From Candidatus Poribacteria bacterium (lineage in GTDB: Bacteria; Poribacteria; WGA-4E; GCA-2687025), in assembly GCA_028818695.1 (NCBI GenBank), contig JAPPNK010000020.1, forward strand, positions 1-33,671: DNA of 33,671 nucleotides, in the 5' to 3' direction. The first letter of the stretch is position 1. Every line of letters starts with the position of its first letter. A model generated the notes under the pieces. It was not told the origin of the DNA. It saw nothing but the letters and a program-made list of their open reading frames with translations, and ran no database searches. Below are positions 17,057 to 24,329 of the stretch, piece by piece. The translations under genes and the position numbers were made by a program.

Positions 17057-18130
17057 ATGGATATGCGCATCGTTCTCATTCCAGGCGACGGCATCGGCGA
17101 AGAGGTCATGCGATCCGCCGTCCAGGTCTTAGACGCCGTCCAGAAACGGCGCCGCCTCAACTTCCAATACGAATGCGCCCTCCTAGGCGGGTGCGCCATC
17201 GACGCGGCAGGCGTACCTCTCCCAGACGAAACGCTTCATCAATGCCTTGACGCTGAAATCATACTCTTCGGAGCCGCCGGCGGACCCAAATGGGACCATG
17301 TCTCTCCCGAAAAACGCCCCGAACGCGCCCTCGCCAAACTCCGAAAAGAGATGGACCTGTTCGCCAACCTGCGCCCTGTGCGCGGACGAAAAGCGCTCGC
17401 GCCCATACTGCCGGTTAAAAACCGCCTCATCGGCGACGGCATTGATCTGCTCATCGTCCGCGAGCTGACCGGCGGACTTTACTACGGGGAGCCGCGCGGC
17501 ATCTCAACCGAGAACGGAGAAACGCGCGGATACAATACGATGGTCTATACAAAAGCCGAAGTCGAGCGGGTCGCAAGGACCGCCTTTGAGCTCGCAAAGG
17601 AGCGCAGCGGACGCCTGACCTCCATCGACAAAGCGAATATGCTGGAAACGTCCCGGCTATGGCGCGAAACGACGACGCAGCTTGCCGACGAATACCCCGA
17701 CGTGAAACTGGACCATCTGCTGATTGACGCCGCCGCGCTTTCTCTTATCTCTCATCCGAGTCGGTTCGATGTCCTTGTGACGGGCAACATTTTCGGTGAC
17801 ATACTCTCGGACGAGGCGGGCGCGCTCGCCGGCTCCTTAGGGATGCTGCCGTCCGCCAGCTTCGGCTCTGGGCGCGGAGCCCTTTATGAGCCGGTGCATG
17901 GAACAGCCCCCGACATCGCCGGTCAGGACAAGGCGAACCCGATCGCCATGATACTCTCCGCCGCGATGATGCTCAGGCGCTCCTTCGGCCTCCGCGCTGA
18001 GGCGCGCGCCATCGAAGAGGCGGTTGATCAGGCGCTGGAAGATGGATACCGCACCATCGACATCGCCCAAAAGGGAATGAAAACCTGCGGAACGCAAGAG
18101 ATGACCGACGCGATCCTGCAGAGAATGTGA
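17057..18130 (+). CDS. leuB: 3-isopropylmalate dehydrogenase
   Basis: This enzyme carries out the NAD-dependent oxidative decarboxylation of 3-isopropylmalate in leucine synthesis, in the cytoplasm. The 357-residue protein is of normal length. Signatures are RIVLIPGDGIGEEV at the start, the LeuB-type RELTGGLYYGEPRG loop, the NMLETSRLWRE helix, NIFGDILSDEAG with the metal-binding aspartates, and GTAPDIAGQDKANPIAM, the NAD-binding end (the expected D-I-A-G-x-x-x-A-N-P pattern). The ATG at 17057 has GGGAG six bases upstream; an in-frame ATG at 17000 would add 19 atypical residues and overlap the candidate promoter. leuA, leuC and leuD are not in the window, so the pathway genes are scattered. 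It is followed after 34 bases by the M42 peptidase gene. Confidence 0.95.
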   Translation: MDMRIVLIPGDGIGEEVMRSAVQVLDAVQKRRRLNFQYECALLGGCAIDAAGVPLPDETLHQCLDAEIILFGAAGGPKWDHVSPEKRPERALAKLRKEMDLFANLRPVRGRKALAPILPVKNRLIGDGIDLLIVRELTGGLYYGEPRGISTENGETRGYNTMVYTKAEVERVARTAFELAKERSGRLTSIDKANMLETSRLWRETTTQLADEYPDVKLDHLLIDAAALSLISHPSRFDVLVTGNIFGDILSDEAGALAGSLGMLPSASFGSGRGALYEPVHGTAPDIAGQDKANPIAMILSAAMMLRRSFGLRAEARAIEEAVDQALEDGYRTIDIAQKGMKTCGTQEMTDAILQRM

Positions 18131-18164
18131 TACGGCGCCGCCCGTTTTTTAAAGAAAGAGAGAC

Positions 18165-19184
18165 ATGTCTGAATCTTTACAATTTTTAAAACGCCTCATG
18201 GCGGAACCCGGCATCTCCGGCTACGAAGAGAACGCGCAGCAGATCTGGCGCGAGTATGTTGAGCCGCATGCGGACAGGATCCAACAACACACGCACGGCG
18301 CCTTGACCGCCTTCCTGCGCGGAGAGCAGGCCGCCGCTGTCATGCTCATCGGCCACATGGACGAAATCGGCATGATTGTCAAACATATCGAGGGAAACGG
18401 CTTTTTGAAAGCGGCAACGGTTGGAGGCTTGCCGAGACATCTGCTGCAATCGCAGCGGGTTCAGATTGTCGGGCGAAACGGCATTGTTCGCGGCATCGTC
18501 GGAACCTTCGCCGGCGCAAAGCCCGACCCCGCCATCGAGGAAATTTTCATCGACATCGGCGCCAAAGACCGGGACGAAGCGATGAAGCATGTGGAGCTGG
18601 GAGACCCGATCGTCGTCGGCGAGGGCTGGCTTGACCTGCCGAACGGACTCGCCGCAGCGCGCAATTTCGACAACCGCATCGGGTGCTACATCGCCGCTGA
18701 AACGATCCGCCGACTCAGCCAAAACGGACGTCCGAGCGCCTCTGTTTTAACCGTCTCCTCTGTTCAAGAAGAGACGGGCGGACTCGGCGCAGGGCAAGCC
18801 GCATACGACGGAGACCCTATCGAAGCGATCGCCTTCGATGTCACCTGGGCGACCGACTACCCGTCCACCTCCGCCGCAAAGCGGGGAGAGGTGAAACTGG
18901 GCGGGGGACCCGTTCTTATTCGCGGCGTCCGAACGAGCCAGCGCATCTTTGAACGGCTCCGCGCGACTGCCGAAAAGCATGACATTCCATGGCAGGTTGA
19001 AACGGAAACGGGGAGAACGCACACGGACGCGGACGCCGCCTCCACGCAGCGCGGCGGAATGCCTGTCAGCGTCGTCAGCGTCCCCTGCCGATATATGCAT
19101 AGCTCAACCGAGGTTGTCAACCTGAACGACGTTGAGCAGATTGTCCAGCTGACGGCCGCCTATTTGAACGAATACGAAGCTTGA
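18165..19184 (+). CDS. M42 family zinc aminopeptidase
   Basis: A 339-residue cytoplasmic di-zinc aminopeptidase of the FrvX/glutamyl-aminopeptidase/TET type. These enzymes form large cages that finish peptide breakdown. All expected metal and catalytic residues are readable: H64-x-D66 (HMDEIG), D169 (NFDNRIG), E202/E203 (QEETGG), D225 (AFDVT) and H312 (MHSSTE). The ribosome binding site is a purine run AAAGAAAGAGAG. The gene lies 34 bases after leuB and is probably co-transcribed with it. Its stop is only 3 bases from that of the convergent mannonate-dehydratase-like gene. Substrate preference cannot be read from sequence. Confidence 0.93.
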   Translation: MSESLQFLKRLMAEPGISGYEENAQQIWREYVEPHADRIQQHTHGALTAFLRGEQAAAVMLIGHMDEIGMIVKHIEGNGFLKAATVGGLPRHLLQSQRVQIVGRNGIVRGIVGTFAGAKPDPAIEEIFIDIGAKDRDEAMKHVELGDPIVVGEGWLDLPNGLAAARNFDNRIGCYIAAETIRRLSQNGRPSASVLTVSSVQEETGGLGAGQAAYDGDPIEAIAFDVTWATDYPSTSAAKRGEVKLGGGPVLIRGVRTSQRIFERLRATAEKHDIPWQVETETGRTHTDADAASTQRGGMPVSVVSVPCRYMHSSTEVVNLNDVEQIVQLTAAYLNEYEA

Positions 19185-19187
19185 CAG

Positions 19188-20144
19188 CTAAGCCGCCAGC
19201 GCAGCGAACATCGCCTTCAGATAGCCGATGGAGTACGCCAGCCCGAAGCTCAAATTCTCGTAGTCGCCCTCCAGTTGCGGTATATGGTCGGCGTTGATGC
19301 ATCCGTTGAACCCGACCTTTTGGAGCTCCTTCAAGATTTTGAAGACGTTCATGTCGCCGTCGTCCAGCAGCGCCTCTTCAAAAGCGCCGGCGGTGGCGAG
19401 GCTCCCGCGCACGTTGCGCATGTGTACGGTGAAGATGCGCCCCTTCCGCCCGTAGTTGTTGATTTCGTCCAGCACCAGCGAAGAGCCGCCCGCCTCTGCC
19501 CGCGTTCCGCAGCAGTAGAGATACCCGACATTCTTGCTGGGAAAAGCGTCAATGACGCGGTGGTAGCCGAGGCCGCCCAGCGGCGTGTCCGGCAGCGGCG
19601 TGTCGGACGGGTGGATCGCCAGCTTGACGCCATATTTTTCCGCGGCGGGGGTCAGATGTTCATACACGGCGCAGAATCGGCTCCACCAGTAATCCAGCGC
19701 CTCTTTATCAGGCGTCTCCGGAGCTTGATGGGGCGGAATGCGCGTCTCCCCGCGCGACAGATAGCCGCCGCGGTGAACCGACCTGTAGCGGAACATCTGC
19801 TCGCGGAACACATCGCCCCAAAAACGCTGACGCGCCACCGTGATTCCCGCCTCGCCGAAAACCTGTATCGCCTTCACCGAGTTTTCGATCTCGCGTTCGC
19901 TGCCTTCGGCGCCGCGCATGAAGCCGGCGGAGATGTCGGGCAGCGTGACGCGGTTGATCTCCATGCCCCAGGCGGCGATTTTCTGCTTGATCTCCCTCAC
20001 ACCTTCTGGAGACGGGTACCCCTGCTCCCGCACGCCCGGAAACGAAGGCGCGCCTCCGAAGTCGATGGCGTCGGCGCCGAGCTGCGTCACAAGCCGCAGA
20101 TACCGCTCCGAGAGACCCTTATCCCACACAGACACTCTAAACAT
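19188..20144 (-). CDS. Mannonate dehydratase (UxuA)-like TIM-barrel protein
   Basis: A protein of about 318 residues resembling UxuA, which dehydrates D-mannonate to 2-keto-3-deoxygluconate in glucuronate breakdown. Matching segments are LAIHPSDTP, NVGYLYCCGT, RIFTVHMRNV, LDDGDMNVFKILKEL and NADHIPQLEGD, in the family order; the His and Cys expected to bind metal are present. It is shorter than E. coli UxuA, as are many relatives, so another xylose-isomerase-like activity is possible. I choose the ATG at 20144: GGAGG lies 10 bases upstream, while two earlier ATGs are too close to or before it. A promoter lies at 20184-20212. Parts of this gene and its promoter recur as a decayed copy at 21384-21560. 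Pectate lyase in the window fits a uronate-using lifestyle, but no other uronate genes are here. Confidence 0.82.
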   Translation of the reverse strand: MFRVSVWDKGLSERYLRLVTQLGADAIDFGGAPSFPGVREQGYPSPEGVREIKQKIAAWGMEINRVTLPDISAGFMRGAEGSEREIENSVKAIQVFGEAGITVARQRFWGDVFREQMFRYRSVHRGGYLSRGETRIPPHQAPETPDKEALDYWWSRFCAVYEHLTPAAEKYGVKLAIHPSDTPLPDTPLGGLGYHRVIDAFPSKNVGYLYCCGTRAEAGGSSLVLDEINNYGRKGRIFTVHMRNVRGSLATAGAFEEALLDDGDMNVFKILKELQKVGFNGCINADHIPQLEGDYENLSFGLAYSIGYLKAMFAALAA

Positions 20145-20183
20145 AGACATCCTTCCTCCGAATGCCGCATCCAATTTGAGAGC

Positions 20184-20212
20184 AGTTTAACGAAACGCGG
20201 AGCGGACTGCAA
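20184..20212 (-). promoter_or_regulatory. Promoter of the mannonate-dehydratase-like gene
   Basis: Read on the minus strand, TTGCAG and TAAACT are spaced by 17 bases. The same arrangement, with a 17-base spacer, is kept in the decayed duplicate at 21526-21554, which supports both as real promoters. Confidence 0.6.
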
Positions 20213-20232
20213 ATGAGCGCCAGCGCGCCAGA

Positions 20233-21369
20233 TCACTCAAAGGGTTGCAATGCGCCGTTTTTGACGATCAGCACCTTCGGCGCATAGACGGCGTCTCCAT
20301 CCGCATTAAACGAGAATTTGCCCAAAACGGTGTCAAAGTTTTTGATGTTTGCAAGCGCGTCTCGGATTCGAGTTGAATCGGTGGATTGGGCGTTCTTAAT
20401 TGCCTCCGCTAAAATATAGACTGCGGCATACGACGCTGCGGCAAAGACGTTAGGCGCCATGCCGAACTCTGCGCTATAATTTTGAACGAAGGCTTGATTT
20501 ACGGGCGTGTCGTCTGTAGGGAGCCAACCGATAAAAGTTATGGCGCCCTCGGCTGCGGCGCCCGCATCTTGCACCTCGACATCTGTTAGTGAGCTCACGA
20601 TAAAAGGAGCGGTTATGCCGAGTTCGCGTCCTTGAGTCAGTATGACCGGTTTGTCCGGCGGCAACGAGGAGACAAAGACGACGTCGGGATTCAACGCCTT
20701 TATCCGACTTAATTGCGCCGAGAAGTCCGTATCGCCGCCCTGAAAGGTTTCCGCGGGGAGCGCTTCAATGCCGTTTGCTGCGAATACTTCCCGCAATGTC
20801 GCGTCTCTATCCGTGGAGAAGAGATCGGTTTCGTCATATAACGTAGCTGCCCGTTGATAGCCGAGTTTCGCCTGCGTTGCCTCAACGCCTACGGAAATGA
20901 CAACATCTGTCGCAAGCGGGACGCGAAAAACATAGTCGCCGATTGCGCTAAGGCCGCGGGCGCTTGAGGTCGGGCTAATTGCCGCGATCTGATTTTCTTG
21001 CGCGATCGGAAAAGCCGCCTGAGTCGCGCTTGAGGACGCCGGACCGATAATAACAGACACGCCGTCTTCGTGAATCAGTTTGTTGAAAGCTTCAACCGCC
21101 CCCTCCGGGGTACTGGCGTCGTCGGCAACGATGAACCTGAATTGGGCATGATCGGGTTGCGACATGTTAATTTCGCTGAGAGCGAGGTCGAAGCCTTGTT
21201 TCATGAGGCTGCCGGCAGGAGCCAAGCGCCCTGTCAAAGGCAAAGCGATTCCGATGGGAATTTCGCCGCTCTCCTCTTCTGTGTCAGGCTGGAGAACTTC
21301 GTACACCTGCTCACAAGCGGACATCCCTACTGCTAGAGTGAAAATGAGGACAAAATTAAGCTTTTTCAA
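20233..21369 (-). CDS. ABC-transporter substrate-binding lipoprotein, branched-chain amino acid type (orphan)
   Basis: A 378-residue lipoprotein of the periplasmic-binding-protein type I (LivJ-like, Peripla_BP_6) group. The signal ends in a lipobox with C19 (GMSAC). Family segments are IPIGIALPLTGRLAP, VEAFNKLIHEDGVSVIIGPASSS, AAISPTSSARGL, VFRVPLATD and DVVFVSSLPPD. It should bind a small amino-acid or amide-like ligand outside the inner membrane. No permease or ATPase gene (livHMGF) is adjacent, so it either serves a transporter elsewhere or acts as a sensor. The start is a TTG at 21369 with AGGAG 9 bases upstream. The bases immediately beyond the AGGAG are homologous to the inside of the mannonate-dehydratase-like gene, so this gene has been joined to a duplicated promoter region. 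Confidence 0.9.
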   Translation of the reverse strand: MKKLNFVLIFTLAVGMSACEQVYEVLQPDTEEESGEIPIGIALPLTGRLAPAGSLMKQGFDLALSEINMSQPDHAQFRFIVADDASTPEGAVEAFNKLIHEDGVSVIIGPASSSATQAAFPIAQENQIAAISPTSSARGLSAIGDYVFRVPLATDVVISVGVEATQAKLGYQRAATLYDETDLFSTDRDATLREVFAANGIEALPAETFQGGDTDFSAQLSRIKALNPDVVFVSSLPPDKPVILTQGRELGITAPFIVSSLTDVEVQDAGAAAEGAITFIGWLPTDDTPVNQAFVQNYSAEFGMAPNVFAAASYAAVYILAEAIKNAQSTDSTRIRDALANIKNFDTVLGKFSFNADGDAVYAPKVLIVKNGALQPFE

Positions 21370-21383
21370 TTTAATCGGCTCCT

Positions 21384-21487
21384 GGTTTCAATCTTGCGTT
21401 CGCAGCCTTCGGCGCCGCGTTGCGTTACATGCCGCTGATGCCGTCCCGTCCCGAGTGGCTCTTATCCCGCGCAAACGTTTTAAACAT
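21384..21487 (-). pseudogene. Decayed 5' fragment of a mannonate-dehydratase-like gene
   Basis: Bases 21384-21417 match 19881-19914 of the intact gene with about four mismatches. From TCGGCGCCG onward (21409-21417) the match jumps to 20071 and continues past the start codon into the promoter region. The fragment therefore lacks 165 bp lying between two TCGGCGCCG words of the intact gene (19906-19914 and 20071-20079), as if deleted by recombination at this 9-base repeat. The start ATG (21487) is kept, with MF at the start and DK two residues from the expected context, but small indels shift the frame and a stop follows at codon 21. It now forms the leader between a conserved promoter and the binding-protein gene. 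Confidence 0.75.
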
Positions 21488-21525
21488 GGACGTCCATTCC
21501 CCGAATGCGGCGGCTAACATGGAGC

Positions 21526-21554
21526 AGTTTAGCGAAACGCGGGGCTGAATGCAA
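21526..21554 (-). promoter_or_regulatory. Duplicated promoter upstream of the pseudogene and binding-protein gene
   Basis: On the minus strand TTGCAT and TAAACT are separated by 17 bases. The surrounding bases (GCAGTTTA, CGAAACGCGG) are nearly identical to those at 20184-20212. As the pseudogene is untranslatable beyond 20 codons, the likely beneficiary is the binding-protein gene that starts at 21369. Confidence 0.55.
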
Positions 21555-21566
21555 CAATGTCAGGCA

Positions 21567-21672
21567 GACCTTAAGGCTTAGTCGGGACATGTCGGCATGC
21601 GCTTACTGTTCATACATGCTCCGCGCAGGCGGAAATCCACATAGCCGCTGATCCGTCCCAACCCAAGCGTCA
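21567..21672. repeat. Diverged copy of the small palindromic element (copy 4)
   Basis: A left arm reading GACCTTAAGGCTTAG then TCGGGACAT (21567-21590) corresponds to the end of copy 1 read backwards. A shortened hairpin CCGC-GCAG-GCGG with trailing AAATCCA is at 21621-21637. A right arm CGTCCCAACCCAAGCG is at 21654-21669. The order arm-hairpin-arm is the same as in the copy at 25286-25451, but the sequence is more decayed and shorter. Confidence 0.5.
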
Positions 21673-21688
21673 ATCTCCCGACTTCTCC

Positions 21689-21716
21689 TTGCCCTTACAG
21701 CGAATGTGTATATAAT
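21689..21716 (+). promoter_or_regulatory. Sigma70-type promoter for the coiled-coil protein gene
   Basis: TTGCCC and a perfect TATAAT are separated by 16 bases, 37 bases before the ATG at 21754. It lies just downstream of the diverged repeat copy. Confidence 0.6.
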
Positions 21717-21753
21717 ATACGCATAGGCGGTTTTATTTTGGGGCGGTTCGCGC

Positions 21754-22557
21754 ATGGACAAATTTGACAGCAACGCTGCAGATACGCTAGTGTCGCGCAT
21801 ACTTGAAGAGCTGAGCGCAAATCCAGAGGCGAAATGGAAACTTTTCAACGCGCTGCTTTCAGATGAAATGAAGCAGCTGCCGAGTCGCGTCAGCAAATTG
21901 CAAGACGATGTGGATGAGCTGAAGGAAGATGTGGGTGAGCTGAAGGAAGATGTGGGTGAGCTGAAGGACGATGTGGGTGAGCTGAAGGACGATGTCCAAG
22001 AACTGAAGACAGACATGGCTGAGGTAAAGACGGACTTGGCTGAGGTAAAGACGGACATGGTCGAGGTAAAGGCGGATATGGCTGAGGCAAAAAGAGACAT
22101 CCGAGAACTAAAGAACTCCAACGCAGAAATGAAAGGGCAAAACCTTGAGTTCAAGCTGGGCGTGCGGGCTAAAGCGTACGTCTGCCAATGGCTAAGCTTG
22201 CGAAACCCCGTTGTCCTGTCAAGTTACGTCGACCATTTGGAACAGGAATTAGATGCGGCGGTCGAGAAAGCGAAACGGGAGGGACGCATCAGCGGCCGAC
22301 AAGAAACGCGCATCATCGAAACCGACGTAATCCTGCGGGCAAAGCTCCGATCCGACGGCTCGCCAGTATGCGTAGCGGTCGAAGCTTCCTATACAATCGA
22401 TGCGAACGACATCAACCGCGTCAAAGAATCGGCAGACGCGCTCCATATCGTTACGGGCTTGGCGGCAATACCGGTCGCCGCGGGCTATATCGTTTCCGAC
22501 CAAACAGAGCGTTACGCTGAAGAGTTGGGCGTCGAGATATGTCTCGTATCGTCCTAG
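21754..22557 (+). CDS. Coiled-coil protein with PD-(D/E)XK-nuclease-like C-terminus
   Basis: A 267-residue cytoplasmic protein. Residues 1-50 are helical. Residues 55-117 are nine near-identical heptads (ELKEDVG, then EVKTDMA types) that form a parallel coiled coil. Residues about 125-267 resemble the restriction-endonuclease-like domain found in DUF3782-type proteins: TDVILRAKLRSDG, then VCVAVEASYTI, then a helix DINRVKESADAL and a VAAGYIVSD strand. The expected E-x-K appears as E-A-S, so catalysis, if any, would need the Lys from the following helix. Such proteins are common, often in many copies, in some uncultured and cyanobacterial genomes; their role is not established. The gene has its own promoter and overlaps the glutaredoxin gene tail to tail by 4 bases. 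Confidence 0.75.
   Translation: MDKFDSNAADTLVSRILEELSANPEAKWKLFNALLSDEMKQLPSRVSKLQDDVDELKEDVGELKEDVGELKDDVGELKDDVQELKTDMAEVKTDLAEVKTDMVEVKADMAEAKRDIRELKNSNAEMKGQNLEFKLGVRAKAYVCQWLSLRNPVVLSSYVDHLEQELDAAVEKAKREGRISGRQETRIIETDVILRAKLRSDGSPVCVAVEASYTIDANDINRVKESADALHIVTGLAAIPVAAGYIVSDQTERYAEELGVEICLVSS
21916..22104 (+). repeat. Tandem 21-bp repeats encoding heptads
   Basis: Nine units of 21 bp run in frame through the coiled-coil gene. The first four units (21916-21999) are nearly identical in DNA, including synonymous positions, while later ones diverge. This points to recent expansion by slippage or unequal exchange, changing coiled-coil length by whole heptads. Confidence 0.85.
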
Positions 22558-22838
22558 CGCGCCTCTTTCAGCGCCTCCAATTTGCCAGCTTTCTCCCATG
22601 CTTCCAGGTCGTCGTCGTCCCCGATATGCTTCCCGTCGATAAAAATTTGCGGCACATCGCTTCTTCCGCCTGTGAGTCCAGCGATTTCGTCCCGCAGTTT
22701 CGGCTCGTCCGGTCCGTAGATGTTCACCTCTTCATACGGAATATCGCGGTATTTGAGAATGTCGAGAGCCGTTGTGCAATACGGGCATCCTGTGCGCGTG
22801 TAAATTTTGACGCGCGGTTTTACGTCCGCTTTGTTCAT
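22554..22838 (-). CDS. Glutaredoxin
   Basis: A 94-residue GrxC-like dithiol glutaredoxin, cytoplasmic, reducing disulfides and glutathione-mixed disulfides. The CPYC active site (TGCPYCTTAL) is near residue 17, followed by the SDVPQIFIDG cis-Pro strand that binds glutathione and by HIGDDDDLEAWEKAG. The ATG at 22838 is preceded by GGCGGGA. Longer in-frame starts would run into the 3' end of the pectate lyase gene and have no family match. The gene follows the pectate lyase after 64 bases. Its stop overlaps that of the convergent coiled-coil gene in the palindrome CTAG. Confidence 0.93.
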   Translation of the reverse strand: MNKADVKPRVKIYTRTGCPYCTTALDILKYRDIPYEEVNIYGPDEPKLRDEIAGLTGGRSDVPQIFIDGKHIGDDDDLEAWEKAGKLEALKEAR

Positions 22839-22902
22839 CTGTCCCGCCTTTCGCGTGTTCGTTCCGTCTAAAGTATAGCGCCTATCGACCGACCGCAGAG
22901 CT

Positions 22903-24318
22903 TCAACGCCGCAGACTTTTAGAGAGGCGGATAAACTCGGCAAGCGTCCGCACATTTCGGTTGAAGGTACTGCAGCGGATCTGCCCTTCCTCAACCCACC
23001 GCCCTTGATCGTCTAAGCGATGGACGATCTCCATGACGCGCGGCTTCAGCTCTTCAACCTTCTCTCTCCGCCTTTTGTCGGAAAGCGGCGCATTCTGTTT
23101 GGCGAGATACGCTTCCCGCCCCTCCGCCTTCACCTCTTCAGCGTAGCGAAGCAGTCCCGCGACGCCGTAACCGCCCTGGAACGAGTAATGGGTCGGCAGG
23201 TCGTTCGGATGGTCGACGATCTCGTAACGCTTGTTGAAATAGATCGGCTTGTTGGTGCGGAGCTCATAGAAACGCGCCCATCGGTTTTCGCCGACGCTGG
23301 AGCGCTGGTACCATTCCGCCGCCTTCAGCGCAGCGTTCAAGTATTCCTCCCGCCCGTATTCAAGATACAGGTCGATGAGAAGCCGAGCGGTACCGGACGA
23401 CTCGCCGCCGGAGATCGACGGCGGTTCAAACTTGCGCGCCCAGTCGGGTTCCATCTGGTAGTTGTACTGCTGCGCCCATGCCGGCTGCGGATCTGGCATC
23501 TGCGCGTCCAAAATGAACTGGGCGGCGCGCAAAACCGCCTGTTCATAAGCCGAATCCCCGTACTGCTTGGCGGCGATGATGAGCGTCTCGACGATGTCGC
23601 GGATGGCGTTGTCGTTGAAGGTGTAGAAACCGGCGTGGGGCGTTTTGACGTATGTCCGCGACCAACTCTCAGGGTATTTCGCTTTGAGAGAGGGTCTTTC
23701 TTCCACGCTCCAGGTTTCTCCCGCGTAAACTTGCGGCCAAGCCCCATTTGGATACTGCGCCTTCAAAAGCGCCTTCAGCCCGTATTCAACAGCCTCCCGC
23801 GCCTCTTTGAGCCGCCCTTCTTCCAGCCGGTCGATTCTCATGAGAAAGCGCAGCGCGCTCTGCGTGTTGTCGTCGTCAAAGATCGTGCGGTCTCTCGCGC
23901 CCTGTCTTGGGTTGACGCGGTAATTCCATTTTTTGCGCTGGTCGGGGTGAAACTCGATGCGGTAGTCCCATCCGCCCGTCGTCAGCTGCGTCTCGTAGAG
24001 CGCCCTGGCGGTTTGCCTCGCCGCTTCGAGATACTCCCGTCTTCCCGCCGCTTCGTAGGCGTCCAGCAGAGCCTCTCCAACAGCGGGCGTTCCCGGCGGC
24101 TGAACCCATCCCATCGTTTTCGTCGCGTCCCCTTCTCCTTTGCGGACAGACAGATCTTCCGAGTATGTCCACAGATAGCTCCCCCGCGTCGACACCTTCT
24201 GCGTGAAGTATTGAACGGCGTCGTCCAGCGCTTTCTCCGCCGTTCCCAAAGCCGTCTCTGCCTGCGCGTTAACGCATAAAGCGAGCGCAAACGCCGCCGC
24301 AATCCGCAGTATCGGCAT
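22903..24318 (-). CDS. Pectate lyase, polysaccharide lyase family 10
   Basis: A 471-residue secreted enzyme that cleaves polygalacturonate by beta-elimination. The signal peptide is residues 1-20 (ILRIAAAFALALCVNAQA). Residues about 25-400 form an alpha/alpha toroid. PL10 hallmarks are QYPNGAWPQVY, a TFNDNAI segment with the conserved Asn-Asp, AWAQQYNYQMEPDWARKFEP, and PSISGGESSG. Near the N-terminal half GGWDYRIEF and FDDDNTQSALRFL also fit. The C-terminal 60 residues are charged helices that I cannot assign. It starts 11 bases after the phytanoyl-CoA dioxygenase-like gene, with AAAGGGAAAAG before the ATG. Release of unsaturated galacturonides would feed uronate metabolism; this link to the mannonate-dehydratase-like gene is inference. 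Confidence 0.9.
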   Translation of the reverse strand: MPILRIAAAFALALCVNAQAETALGTAEKALDDAVQYFTQKVSTRGSYLWTYSEDLSVRKGEGDATKTMGWVQPPGTPAVGEALLDAYEAAGRREYLEAARQTARALYETQLTTGGWDYRIEFHPDQRKKWNYRVNPRQGARDRTIFDDDNTQSALRFLMRIDRLEEGRLKEAREAVEYGLKALLKAQYPNGAWPQVYAGETWSVEERPSLKAKYPESWSRTYVKTPHAGFYTFNDNAIRDIVETLIIAAKQYGDSAYEQAVLRAAQFILDAQMPDPQPAWAQQYNYQMEPDWARKFEPPSISGGESSGTARLLIDLYLEYGREEYLNAALKAAEWYQRSSVGENRWARFYELRTNKPIYFNKRYEIVDHPNDLPTHYSFQGGYGVAGLLRYAEEVKAEGREAYLAKQNAPLSDKRRREKVEELKPRVMEIVHRLDDQGRWVEEGQIRCSTFNRNVRTLAEFIRLSKSLRR

Positions 24319-24329
24319 CTCTTTTCCCT

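Noticed and set aside
19275-20216. A 313-codon open frame on the plus strand opposite the mannonate-dehydratase-like gene
   Set aside because: Antisense shadow of a conserved gene with no family match.
23020-24279. A 419-codon open frame on the plus strand opposite the pectate lyase
   Set aside because: It is antisense to a clear PL10 enzyme, Arg/Val/Leu-rich without domains, as expected from GC-rich coding sequence.
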